Source of the DNA: JAPLDA01 sp043742705
GTDB taxonomy: Bacteria; Bacteroidota; Bacteroidia; AKYH767-A; 2013-40CM-41-45
Assembly: GCA_043742705.1 (NCBI GenBank)
Contig: JAYTXY010000136.1
Coordinates: 1-14,556, forward strand
Length of the DNA: 14,556 nucleotides
Direction: 5' to 3'
The translations under genes and the position numbers were made by a program. The notes beneath the pieces are model-generated. The model was not told the origin of the DNA, did no database searches, and saw only the letters and a program-made list of their open reading frames with translations. This document shows positions 1-7,714 of the stretch, piece after piece. Positions within the stretch are counted from its first letter, which is position 1; each line of letters starts with the position of its first letter.

Positions 1-3000
1 AATTGTATTTTCTCCATTCACCTCTCAACAATTCAAGTTTCGCAAAACGACACACAACAGGAGAATCAAACCCTTTCATGAACAACCTGATGAATTGAAT
101 GCTGTTGAAATTCTCAATTCCGTTTACCACTTTGCTCGGTTGAAGAATCGGGATTTTATATTGATACCACGTAACCACACCCGTTTGTCCGTTTGCATAC
201 TGAACATTTGACTGAATTGAATCCGTGAGAAAATTCTGACCGATTATATTGCGCCTGCCGATCTTCACCTTGTATTGAAAATAGGACTCCGCATCTTCCA
301 TGTTGTTATCCTTGTTGATGTCTTCCACATCAGGGATGTTGGTGGCAGTGGAATTGTATCCGTCTACTTCCGGAGGTGCCGGTGAATTGCCCTCCATTCC
401 GTTGTACCTTTTATATCGCTCCAGCGTTTTTACATCGGTGTTGTTATACGTGTTGGATTGATAATAAGAATAATCATCAGCCGAAGGATCTGCTGATGCA
501 TTCTGATACGGAACAGAACCGGTTCCAAACGCTGCCGATATCTTTGACAAATAAGAAGTATTAAAAAAGACACGTTCTTCCGCATCACTCAATCCGTCTA
601 ATCCGACATCCTGAACAGCGCGACCGGACTGATCGTTATCAAAAGCATTGACGATGGATGTATTCAGCGGGTACTTTCCCCATTGCGAAACACCGGCCGT
701 ATAATTATTGGTGGATGCCGGCAATCCGTTTTCAAAACTCTTCTTTCCATCAGGTAAAATATCTTCTGAAATAGTTCCAAGATCAAAATACAAATCACCC
801 CCGTTGCCTGAATTCTGCGTGTTGTTTGCAAAAGGATCCATCATCCAGAATTGGATAAATTCAATGTTGGATGCTTCAAAGTCTGATGTTTCAACTTTAC
901 GCATGATGCCTCCCCAGCGACTCTTTGGATTTTTGAGATGTCCTGCTGAGTCAAGTCCTGCGGAAAAAGACGTTGGAGTCACATCAAAATTATACGGCCC
1001 TCTTTCCTCCGGATAATAGGCTACGTTCATACAGGTAATCGTAGTGGGTCCGTTAGGCTGCGATTTATTCGGGAAAACTTCTGCTTGCGGAATCTCACGA
1101 ACATAATTATTGCTCATGTCATTGTTCGTGATATTTCCGGGAGTGATCCCACTTATTGTATGCTGAAACAATGGATCCACATAATACCAGGCCATTTTAG
1201 CGCGGTTAAATCCTGCCGTGAGACTATCGTTCAAATCGCCTTCCGGGATTAATTCAGGCTGACCTTTCGGTACACTGGCAAGATACCAGCTTCCCGGATT
1301 CTTGATATCAAGCGGAGTAACGGCTCCTTCAAAATCGTCCACATAAGAAGTTCCCGCTGATCCGATGGCATTGGAATGTCCCGGAATCAACTGCGCAAAT
1401 TCTCCACTCATCGTGATAGTCGATGTTTCCTTCGTATTGTAAAACGGAAGTGCATCAAGCATCTTTGTGAGGAAGCGGGAATCTGTACGGTAGGTTCCGT
1501 CAACACCCCACACTGTATTTGAAATCGGTTCATCTCCGATGTTCACTTTTTGTGTCAGCGGTTTTTCGCTCAGGTGGAGAAACGTTCCACCGACAGTAAA
1601 GTCTTTGTTGATGTAATAATCAAAACGACTTCCGATCATCGTTTTTGTCTGAAGATTAAATAACGAATTACTTTCAAGACTTACCTTGATCGGTGTATTG
1701 GATTTTAAATATCCTTCGTTGATAATCTTCACACGACCCAAATTGTAATCAACGGTGTAGTCGACATTTTCCGTCAGCGTTGCTCCGCCTGCAGTAACCT
1801 TTACAGAACCCGGAGGAATGTTCACCGCATTGAGCGGAATGTCGGAACCTCCGGATGACTGGTACTTGCCACGCAGGCTGAATTTATTTCTTTCCGGTTG
1901 TTGTCGTGCCGCTGTAATTGTTGAATCGTACAAAGCATCATACACATATTGATCAGCCAACGAATTGTCACCACAGAATCTAGCACGGAGGGAACTTCCG
2001 AACGGCTCACGCACAGGAAAAATAATTTTTCCACTTCTCAGATTGGCAGTAACACCATCCCTGATATCAAACACACCATCCGGCTGAGGATCTCCGTTGG
2101 AATTTAGCTGATCGAGATTAAGAAGGCGGATAAGCGGAATTCCCTTTACCGAACCACATCCCTGCGGAATGTAATTCACGTTCGTTCCGATCTCGTCATC
2201 CTGGAAAACCACATCGAGCCGGAAATCTTTTGCAGCAATGTTATATCCTCCGAGAGAATACACATTTTTCATCATCAGATCCCACGTGTAAAACCGTGGA
2301 TTAACTCTTGTACTTCTCAATAACTTCACGAACAATGCATCGTTGCCTGTAACAATTCCTGTTGTTGACAGTTCTCCAACATGAAATGTGTTACCGCTAA
2401 GGGTATACTCGTATGCTACGGCAAGCACCTGGTTTGAATTCAGTGCAACATTGAGGGAAATGTATCCGAGCTGAGGATTGAATGTGTACTCCTGCTGAGA
2501 AAGCAAACGTGCCTGCGTGATCTTCTCGTAATTTTTTTGCACCGTAAAACCTGTAGCGGCAAAAGTGCCCAATGTCGAAGTTACATTGGAGATCGTTCGG
2601 ATCGCACTCAGGTTGGATGTTCCGATATTTGCAAATAAATCATTTGATGAATTATCCGGAGGCGTAGTGTTCGGATTTGCGGAAGTTGAAACAAGAGATT
2701 GCGAGCCATCCGGATGATTTTCCCCAAGGTCGGTGAAAGCAACGATGTTGCGGTTCGTTTGCGTGGCGCTTCCGATGTTCGTCACCCACACTTCAATGCG
2801 GGTGATGTTCACACCTGAATTGATGTGGTTCAGATCGCGTAATGCGTTGTCATAATTATCCTTGAAATACTGAGCAATGAAAAAGTGCTTGTTCGCTTCG
2901 TACTGATCTGCTTTGATGTCAAATGTCTGTGTCTGCGCTCCGCCTTGTACTTCAATGCTGGATGATTTTCCTTTTTGTTGAGAGAACACGCTTGTCACCG

Positions 3001-3826
3001 TCATGCGACCGAACTGCAATTGTGTTTTTATTCCGAATAAACTCTGGCTTCCCTGTATCAGCTGGCTGTTGAGGGGCAACGTAACATTTCCCGCTTCAAT
3101 TTTTTTGATGATGTCATCTTCGTAACCGGAATACTCCAGTTTCATCTTGTTCTCAAAATCGAACGTAGCTTCCGTGTTGTAATTAGTTTGAAGTTTCAGT
3201 TTATCACCAATGTTGGCGATTACGTTCATCTGAATTTTTTCCTTGAAGTCGAACGTAGTGACCTTCCGCTGATTTTCCGGCAAGGCAGGATTTTTCTGAT
3301 TGGAAACATTCACGGCAAAAATCAATTCAGCAGAACCCTGCGGACGGATGTCGATGGTGTTACCTCCGAAGATGCGATCAAAAATAACACTGTTGATGTG
3401 GATTTTGGGTGCAAAGGTTTTCTTCTTCGGCTGGTTTTCTCCTGAACGCTGCAGCCAGTAATCGCGTGTTGATTTTTTGAATTCCTGGTTTACAAAATCT
3501 TCAAAGCTCATGTAGGATGGGTTGCGATAAAAAAGCGTACCCATATTCTGGTTGATGTTGTATTGATTCTGATCCGGATCGTATTCAATTTTCGTTTTGA
3601 TGTTGGAAGGATCTTCCATGTGCATCGGACTCACATGTCGCGGCTCGGAATACGGATCTGCATAATGGTCCTTGAAAGGATACCGCAGGCTGTCCGAATC
3701 AGCAGGCGCACTTTCAGCAACGGGTTGGGATAAGACGTTGCCGGCAGGTTTACTCACACTCCATGATGAGATGAGTACCGACACAATACTTCCAATCCCG
3801 AAAAAATATTTAATAAAATTTTTCAA
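1..3826 (-). CDS. sprA: SprA, T9SS outer-membrane translocon / gliding-motility protein (N-terminal ~1275 codons, partial)
   Basis: SprA is the very large outer-membrane beta-barrel that forms the translocation pore of the type IX secretion system and is needed for gliding in Flavobacterium. An uninterrupted minus-strand frame runs from 3826 to the left edge, giving 1275 codons; family members are about 2300-2500 residues, so roughly half is present and the C-terminus lies outside. The start must be TTG at 3824-3826: an in-frame TAA lies five codons upstream (3839-3841), and TTG gives a signal peptide with a basic start (KNFIKYFFG) and a hydrophobic core. After it come family-typical stretches: YPFKDHYADP, DPSNIKTKIEYDPD, YMSFEDFVNQEF, QSLFGIKTQLQFGR (around residue 260), NTPIKVSLESNSLFNLQTKT, YVDDFEGA (around residue 827) and, at the edge, FNSIQFIRLFMKGFDSPVV. 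The frame is the same at both ends, so no net frameshift is seen. ruvA lies 114 bases upstream, an arrangement common in Bacteroidota. Identity rests on recognised motifs, not a search. Confidence 0.96.
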   Translation of the reverse strand, partial: MKNFIKYFFGIGSIVSVLISSWSVSKPAGNVLSQPVAESAPADSDSLRYPFKDHYADPYSEPRHVSPMHMEDPSNIKTKIEYDPDQNQYNINQNMGTLFYRNPSYMSFEDFVNQEFKKSTRDYWLQRSGENQPKKKTFAPKIHINSVIFDRIFGGNTIDIRPQGSAELIFAVNVSNQKNPALPENQRKVTTFDFKEKIQMNVIANIGDKLKLQTNYNTEATFDFENKMKLEYSGYEDDIIKKIEAGNVTLPLNSQLIQGSQSLFGIKTQLQFGRMTVTSVFSQQKGKSSSIEVQGGAQTQTFDIKADQYEANKHFFIAQYFKDNYDNALRDLNHINSGVNITRIEVWVTNIGSATQTNRNIVAFTDLGENHPDGSQSLVSTSANPNTTPPDNSSNDLFANIGTSNLSAIRTISNVTSTLGTFAATGFTVQKNYEKITQARLLSQQEYTFNPQLGYISLNVALNSNQVLAVAYEYTLSGNTFHVGELSTTGIVTGNDALFVKLLRSTRVNPRFYTWDLMMKNVYSLGGYNIAAKDFRLDVVFQDDEIGTNVNYIPQGCGSVKGIPLIRLLNLDQLNSNGDPQPDGVFDIRDGVTANLRSGKIIFPVREPFGSSLRARFCGDNSLADQYVYDALYDSTITAARQQPERNKFSLRGKYQSSGGSDIPLNAVNIPPGSVKVTAGGATLTENVDYTVDYNLGRVKIINEGYLKSNTPIKVSLESNSLFNLQTKTMIGSRFDYYINKDFTVGGTFLHLSEKPLTQKVNIGDEPISNTVWGVDGTYRTDSRFLTKMLDALPFYNTKETSTITMSGEFAQLIPGHSNAIGSAGTSYVDDFEGAVTPLDIKNPGSWYLASVPKGQPELIPEGDLNDSLTAGFNRAKMAWYYVDPLFQHTISGITPGNITNNDMSNNYVREIPQAEVFPNKSQPNGPTTITCMNVAYYPEERGPYNFDVTPTSFSAGLDSAGHLKNPKSRWGGIMRKVETSDFEASNIEFIQFWMMDPFANNTQNSGNGGDLYFDLGTISEDILPDGKKSFENGLPASTNNYTAGVSQWGKYPLNTSIVNAFDNDQSGRAVQDVGLDGLSDAEERVFFNTSYLSKISAAFGTGSVPYQNASADPSADDYSYYQSNTYNNTDVKTLERYKRYNGMEGNSPAPPEVDGYNSTATNIPDVEDINKDNNMEDAESYFQYKVKIGRRNIIGQNFLTDSIQSNVQYANGQTGVVTWYQYKIPILQPSKVVNGIENFNSIQFIRLFMKGFDSPVVCRFAKLELLRGEWRKYN

Positions 3827-3940
3827 GCCCTGACTTGTTTATCCCGATATGTGTACTGGAAAATTACCGAATACTCTTTCAAACTCATATTTTTCAAAGG
3901 CACTAAAATAGTTTTTTACTTGTTTTGAATAACGCCAGGT

Positions 3941-4519
3941 TCAAAGAGATTTCAATGCCTGCCTGATGATTTCTTCCACAGGTAATTCTGTAGTTTGAGA
4001 CTTCAGAATTGAAGCAAGTGCTTTGTCGACTGCATTCTTTGCAAATCCCAACGTGAGCAATGCACTCATCGCCTCTTCTTTCACTTTCAACTGGGAAGTC
4101 ACCGTTGGAGTGATTCCATCTTTCTTCAATTTACTTTTCAATTCAAGGATTGCACGCAAGGCAGTTTTTTCACCGATGCCTTTGATGGCTTGCAGTTTCC
4201 GTGCGTCTTCGTTCACAATGCAATCCTGTATTTCAGCCGGATCCATACTCGACAACATCATACGTGCCGTGTTACAACCGATTCCCGAAACTGAAATAAG
4301 ATTCCGGAAGAGTTTTCTTTCCTCTTCATCAGCAAAGCCGTATAACGTATGTGCATCCTCTGTTATTTGAAGATGTGTGAAAATTTTACAGGCTTCCTGG
4401 TCAGGAATTTTTGAATACGTATGAACGGAAATGTTGACGAAATATCCGATACCAGCGCATTCAAGTATGATGAATGCAGGATTTTTTTCGATCAGTTTTC
4501 CGTTGAGATGATTGAACAT
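3941..4519 (-). CDS. ruvA: Holliday junction branch migration protein RuvA
   Basis: RuvA binds four-way Holliday junctions as a tetramer and recruits the RuvB ATPase to drive branch migration in recombinational repair. The 192-residue product has the normal length and three-domain order: an N-terminal OB-fold (residues 1-65, with GKLIEKNPAFIILECAGIGYFV), two helix-hairpin-helix DNA-binding motifs (ISVSGIGCNTARMML near 75-89 and LQAIKGIGEKTALRAIL near 109-125), and a C-terminal RuvB-contacting domain (KVKEEAMSALLTLGFAKNAV onward). The frame extends 22 codons further upstream to 4585, but those residues do not resemble RuvA, and the ATG at 4517-4519 gives the family-typical start MFNHLNGKLIEKNP. 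The gene lies between ahcY and sprA on the same strand. A terminator after ahcY suggests ruvA has its own promoter, but I could not find a convincing one. Cotranscription with sprA is possible. Confidence 0.95.
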   Translation of the reverse strand: MFNHLNGKLIEKNPAFIILECAGIGYFVNISVHTYSKIPDQEACKIFTHLQITEDAHTLYGFADEEERKLFRNLISVSGIGCNTARMMLSSMDPAEIQDCIVNEDARKLQAIKGIGEKTALRAILELKSKLKKDGITPTVTSQLKVKEEAMSALLTLGFAKNAVDKALASILKSQTTELPVEEIIRQALKSL

Positions 4520-4660
4520 GTTGTAGAAGGATTTGCGTATTGAGATATGCGTAGTGCGATTGCGAATGTACGAATACAGACACATATTGCGGAGAGGAAA
4601 AACGAATGAATTCTAACAATACAAAGCTGAAAAGAAAGCCTGAGCCAATTGCACAAAATA

Positions 4661-4691
4661 AAAAAAGGCGCCCCGAAATTAGGACGCCTTT
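4661..4691 (-). terminator. Rho-independent terminator of ahcY
   Basis: On the minus strand, just after the ahcY stop, AAAGGCG pairs with CGCCTTT (plus-strand arms 4664-4670 and 4685-4691). Two more G-C pairs lie inside after one mismatch. The 3' arm runs into a U-rich tract (plus-strand A run from 4661, then ATAAAA further out). The position between ahcY and ruvA and the T-run on the minus strand indicate that it ends the ahcY transcript. Confidence 0.85.
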
Positions 4692-4714
4692 GCATTTCTC
4701 ATAAACACAAAAAA

Positions 4715-6034
4715 TCAATAACGGTAGTAATCAGGTTTGAACGGTCCTTTCTGATCCACGCCAATGTATTTTGCCTGGTCAGGAGTCAGTTCATCCATCT
4801 CCACACCAATTTTAGCAAGATGCAAGCGAGCAACTTTTTCATCTAAATGTTTTGGAAGCGTGTACACTTTGTTTTCGTATTTGTCAGTGTTCATCCACAA
4901 TTCAAGCTGAGCAAGCGTTTGATTTGTAAATGAGTTTGACATTACGAAAGAAGGATGTCCCATTGCACAACCTAAATTCACCAAACGACCTTCAGCAAGA
5001 ATGATAATATCTTTTCCGTCAATCGTGTATTTGTCAACCTGTGGTTTGATGGTATCTTTTGTATGTCCGTAATTTTTATTCAACCACGCCATGTCAATTT
5101 CATTGTCGAAGTGACCAATGTTACAAACGATTGCATTGTGTTTCATCGCTTTGAAATGTTCAGACGTGATGATCTGGAAATTTCCGGTTGCAGTCACAAC
5201 GATGTCTGCTTCTTTCACAGCATCTTTCATTTTCTTCACTTCATATCCTTCCATGGCAGCCTGCAATGCACAGATCGGATCGATCTCCGTCACCATTACA
5301 CGTACCTTTGCTTCTTTCAAAGATTCTGCAGAGCCTTTTCCTACATCTCCGAAACCTGCAACCACAGCCACTTTTCCGGCAAGCATTAAATCAGTAGCTC
5401 TCCTGATTGCATCCACGAGTGATTCGCGGCATCCGTATTTGTTATCGAATTTTGATTTTGTAACAGAATCGTTCACGTTGATGGCAGGAATCGGCAATGT
5501 TCCTTTTTGCATTCTCTCATACAAGCGATGAACACCTGTAGTAGTTTCTTCAGAAAGTCCTTTTACTCCTTTGATGAGTTCAGGATATTTATCAAACACC
5601 ATGTTAGTAAGATCGCCACCGTCATCCAAAATCATGTTCAACGGCTTGCGGTCTTCACCGAAGAAAAGTGTTTGTTCAATGCACCAGTCGAATTCTTCAG
5701 CATTCATTCCTTTCCATGCATACACTGAAATACCTGCAGCGGCAATAGCAGCAGCAGCATGATCTTGCGTGGAAAAAATATTACACGATGACCAGGTCAC
5801 TTCTGCGCCCAACTCAACAAGAGTTTCGATAAGAACAGCAGTTTGGATGGTCATGTGAAGACAGCCTGCGATGCGAGCGCCTTTTAACGGTTTCTTTGTT
5901 CCGAATTCTTTGCGTAAAGCCATCAAACCCGGCATTTCATCTTCTGCCAACTTTATTTCTTTACGACCCCATTCAGCTAACGAAATGTCCTTTACTTTGT
6001 ATTTAACGAACTTTTCAACGGTAGTTTGTTCCAT
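4715..6034 (-). CDS. ahcY: Adenosylhomocysteinase (S-adenosyl-L-homocysteine hydrolase)
   Basis: This cytosolic NAD-dependent enzyme splits S-adenosylhomocysteine into adenosine and homocysteine, removing the product inhibitor of methyltransferases and feeding the methionine cycle. At 439 residues it is full length. Visible hallmarks are the substrate segment HMTIQTAVLIETL (from residue 60), DHAAAAIAAAG (91-101), the block VTKSKFDNKYGCRES containing the equivalents of the catalytic Lys, Asp, Asn and Cys (K193, D197, N198, C202), the NAD-binding glycine loop GFGDVGKG (217-224), GHFDNEID, and the conserved C-terminus KPDYYRY. The ATG at 6034 is supported by a promoter ending about 28 bases upstream. 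The gene appears monocistronic: a strong promoter on one side and a hairpin terminator on the other. No residue that I know to be essential is missing. Confidence 0.98.
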   Translation of the reverse strand: MEQTTVEKFVKYKVKDISLAEWGRKEIKLAEDEMPGLMALRKEFGTKKPLKGARIAGCLHMTIQTAVLIETLVELGAEVTWSSCNIFSTQDHAAAAIAAAGISVYAWKGMNAEEFDWCIEQTLFFGEDRKPLNMILDDGGDLTNMVFDKYPELIKGVKGLSEETTTGVHRLYERMQKGTLPIPAINVNDSVTKSKFDNKYGCRESLVDAIRRATDLMLAGKVAVVAGFGDVGKGSAESLKEAKVRVMVTEIDPICALQAAMEGYEVKKMKDAVKEADIVVTATGNFQIITSEHFKAMKHNAIVCNIGHFDNEIDMAWLNKNYGHTKDTIKPQVDKYTIDGKDIIILAEGRLVNLGCAMGHPSFVMSNSFTNQTLAQLELWMNTDKYENKVYTLPKHLDEKVARLHLAKIGVEMDELTPDQAKYIGVDQKGPFKPDYYRY

Positions 6035-6062
6035 TTTCTAAAGATATTTTTTGTTTATGGCG

Positions 6063-6092
6063 CAAAGATAACTATAGCTGTCGGAAGTACAA
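6063..6092 (-). promoter_or_regulatory. Bacteroidota-type promoter of ahcY
   Basis: Read on the minus strand, this is TTG, then 19 bases, then TATCTTTG, an exact match to the Bacteroidota -7 consensus TAnnTTTG with a -33 TTG at the expected spacing. The predicted transcript starts near 6056 and gives a leader of about 20 bases before the ATG at 6034. Confidence 0.82.
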
Positions 6093-6097
6093 GGGAG

Positions 6098-6132
6098 ATT
6101 TAATATTGAAGATTGAATAATGAATATTGAAT
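6098..6132. repeat. Degenerate heptanucleotide array (consensus ATTGAAT, five units)
   Basis: Five contiguous 7-base units fill the stretch: ATTTAAT, ATTGAAG, ATTGAAT, AATGAAT, ATTGAAT. The array lies in the 138-base divergent gap between ahcY and the phosphopantetheinyl transferase gene, just upstream of the ahcY -33 box. Low complexity makes some of the regularity easy to obtain by chance, but the phase is kept across all five units. Confidence 0.6.
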
Positions 6133-6172
6133 AAAAATCTCTCAATTTGCAGCGGTTTTACAATCGGATAAA

Positions 6173-6805
6173 ATGCCACTCGATTTTCACAAAAGCACTG
6201 AAACGTTCCAACTCGGAATCTGGAAACTGGAGGAATCACTGGACGAGCTTCATCACATGCTTCAGCTTTCGGAAGATGACTTGCGAACGCTGAAGAATTT
6301 CAAAAGTGAATACCGCAAACGTGAATGGTTAACAGTACGTGTGCTCGTGAAAACTCTTTTAAAGTCTGCTGAGTTTAACATAGCATACCACAAAAACGGA
6401 AAGCCCCTGTTGGTAAATTCACATTTTTCAATTTCCATTTCGCACACAAAAAATTTTGTCGCTGTGTTGTTGACTGAACATGAAGCAGCAGGAATTGATC
6501 TTGAAACAATTCAACCACGAATTGAAAAAATTGCAAAACGTTTTATCACTCCGGAAGAAGAACAGTTTATTACGGCTGATAAGAAAATAAATTACCAGCA
6601 TGTGATTTGGGGAACGAAAGAAACGCTGTTTAAAATTTATGCAAAGGGAGAATTGAATTTTCTTGACAACCTTCATGTGGAAAAATTTCAGTTGAAAAAA
6701 AGCGGAGAACTGACAGCAAAAATTCAGAAGGATTCCTTTCAAAAAAAGTACACTGTCTTTTATGAGAAGCTGAATGATCTGATGTTAGTATATGCAATCG
6801 ACTAA
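6173..6805 (+). CDS. 4'-phosphopantetheinyl transferase, Sfp/Gsp superfamily
   Basis: The enzyme is expected to move the 4'-phosphopantetheine arm of coenzyme A onto a conserved serine of carrier proteins (acyl, peptidyl or aryl carrier domains). The 210 residues carry the family signature in order: GKPLL (76-80), the SISHT motif (88-92), GIDLE (107-111, with the metal-binding Asp/Glu) and WGTKETLFK (146-154, with the catalytic WxxKE). The length fits Sfp-type proteins rather than the ~120-residue AcpS. No carrier protein or synthase is nearby, so the target is unknown; it could serve fatty-acid ACP or a secondary-metabolite synthase elsewhere. The ATG at 6173 follows an A-rich stretch and the downstream residues look family-like, so this start is preferred. 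I found no convincing promoter in front of it. Confidence 0.92.
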   Translation: MPLDFHKSTETFQLGIWKLEESLDELHHMLQLSEDDLRTLKNFKSEYRKREWLTVRVLVKTLLKSAEFNIAYHKNGKPLLVNSHFSISISHTKNFVAVLLTEHEAAGIDLETIQPRIEKIAKRFITPEEEQFITADKKINYQHVIWGTKETLFKIYAKGELNFLDNLHVEKFQLKKSGELTAKIQKDSFQKKYTVFYEKLNDLMLVYAID

Positions 6806-6835
6806 TCGGTCATTGTAGAATCATCAATAGAAAAA

Positions 6836-6917
6836 CTTAGTGCATCTTAGTGTTCTTAGTGTCTGAGTGGTTATTTTTTTTACCACTGAGACACTAAGAA
6901 CACTAAGATGCACTCAG
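6836..6917. repeat. Long intergenic palindrome with four CTTAGTG-type heptamers per arm
   Basis: The left arm 6836-6871 and right arm 6882-6917 are reverse complements over 36 positions with two mismatches (33 of 33 except one in the inner part). A 10-base T-rich loop (TATTTTTTTT) separates them. Each arm contains four heptamers: CTTAGTG, CTTAGTG, CTTAGTG and CTGAGTG on the left, and CACTGAG, CACTAAG, CACTAAG and CACTCAG on the right, at spacings of 8, 9 and 10 bases. It fills most of the 150-base gap between two same-strand genes. No transposase, target duplication or terminal CRISPR-like unit is visible. As RNA it would form a very stable hairpin, but the U-run is in the loop, not after the stem, so it is not a standard terminator. 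Confidence 0.9.
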
Positions 6918-6940
6918 TCGAAGTCGAAACTAATTTTCTT

Positions 6941-6948
6941 TATCTTTG
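6941..6948 (+). promoter_or_regulatory. Probable -7 element before the GGGP synthase gene
   Basis: TATCTTTG is an exact TAnnTTTG match and is identical to the -7 boxes assigned to ahcY and the AraC-type gene. No TTG is seen at the -33 position. The element ends only 7 bases before the ATG, so a transcript from it would have almost no 5' leader. Confidence 0.55.
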
Positions 6949-6955
6949 ATTTTAC

Positions 6956-7714
6956 ATGATGATCTATTCAAAAATTCTTTCAGATAAAAAACAAGGCAAA
7001 AAAAAGTTTGCCGTGCTTGTTGATCCTGATAAAGTCACTCGAAAAAATTGTGAAACGCTTGCGCAGGAAGCCGGACTCGCCGGAGTTGATTTCATTTTTG
7101 TCGGAAGCAGTTTGCTCACAAGCGATCACTTAGATGAATACATAAAAATCATCAAGCAAAACTGCAGCATTCCCGTGATTCTGTTTCCGGGAAGTACACT
7201 TCAGATCAGTGCACAGGCAGATGCAATCTTATTACTCTCTCTCATCAGCGGAAGAAATGCAGATCTCTTGATTGGAAAACATGTTCTCGCTGCGCCTTTG
7301 TTGAAAGAAAGTAATCTTGAAATTATTTCCACCGGATACATGCTCATCGATCCCGGGCATCCCACTTCGGTGAGCTACATGAGCAACACCACTCCAATTC
7401 CGCACGATAAAAATGACATTGCCGTTTGCACTGCACTTGCAGGTGAACAACTCGGACTGAAGATGATTTTCATGGATGCCGGAAGCGGAGCGCGAGTGCC
7501 TGTCAACACTTCCATGATTGAAACGGTAAGTAAAACGATTTCCGTTCCACTCATTGTTGGTGGCGGAATTAAAACTCCGGAAAAAAGTCTTGAGAACTGC
7601 AATGCCGGAGCAGACATCATCGTGATTGGAAACTCAATCGAAAAAAATCAGCAACTTATTTCGGAAATTTCAGATGCAGTACATTCTTTTTTTTCTGCAG
7701 AAAAAGAAAACTAG
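6956..7714 (+). CDS. Geranylgeranylglyceryl phosphate synthase family protein (GGGPS/PcrB-like)
   Basis: The family joins a polyprenyl diphosphate to sn-glycerol-1-phosphate, making an ether-lipid precursor; it is best known from Archaea, and bacterial members also occur in Bacteroidota and Firmicutes (PcrB). The 252 residues show a TIM-barrel phosphate-binding plan: FAVLVDPDK (18-26), FVGSS (48-52), ILFPGS (75-80), SLISGRNADLLIG (95-107), GYMLIDPGHPTSVS (127-140), IPHDKNDIA, MDAGSGA (173-179), LIVGGGIKTPEK (199-210) and the phosphate loop IVIGNSIEKN (222-231). The length fits the longer archaeal/Bacteroidota type rather than the ~230-residue PcrB of Bacillus. No glycerol-1-phosphate dehydrogenase or other ether-lipid gene is in the window. 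The start could be either Met of the initial ATGATG. The stop overlaps the convergent AraC-type gene by 4 bases. Confidence 0.93.
   Translation: MMIYSKILSDKKQGKKKFAVLVDPDKVTRKNCETLAQEAGLAGVDFIFVGSSLLTSDHLDEYIKIIKQNCSIPVILFPGSTLQISAQADAILLLSLISGRNADLLIGKHVLAAPLLKESNLEIISTGYMLIDPGHPTSVSYMSNTTPIPHDKNDIAVCTALAGEQLGLKMIFMDAGSGARVPVNTSMIETVSKTISVPLIVGGGIKTPEKSLENCNAGADIIVIGNSIEKNQQLISEISDAVHSFFSAEKEN

Noticed and set aside
376..1016. Plus-strand open frames of 62 and 102 codons opposite sprA
   Set aside because: They lie inside the continuous minus-strand sprA frame, have no recognisable family features, and are explained as shadows of it.
3827..3940. Possible sprA promoter between ruvA and sprA
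   Set aside because: TTTG-like pieces occur, but none matches TAnnTTTG with a suitably spaced TTG, so no promoter is claimed.
4520..4718. Upstream extension of ruvA to 4585 and short minus-strand frames of 67-85 codons
   Set aside because: The extra residues do not resemble RuvA, and the short frames cross the ahcY terminator hairpin and have no promoter or family features.
5063..5762. Several plus-strand frames of 63-137 codons
   Set aside because: All are antisense to the highly conserved ahcY coding sequence, and their composition reflects the reverse complement of its codons.
6262..6742. Minus-strand frames of 61 and 104 codons
   Set aside because: They are antisense to the phosphopantetheinyl transferase gene, whose catalytic motifs are clear.
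6836..6917. Palindrome considered as a CRISPR remnant or a standard terminator
   Set aside because: The repeated unit is only 7 bases with 1-3 base gaps, so there are no spacers, and the T-run is in the loop rather than after the stem.
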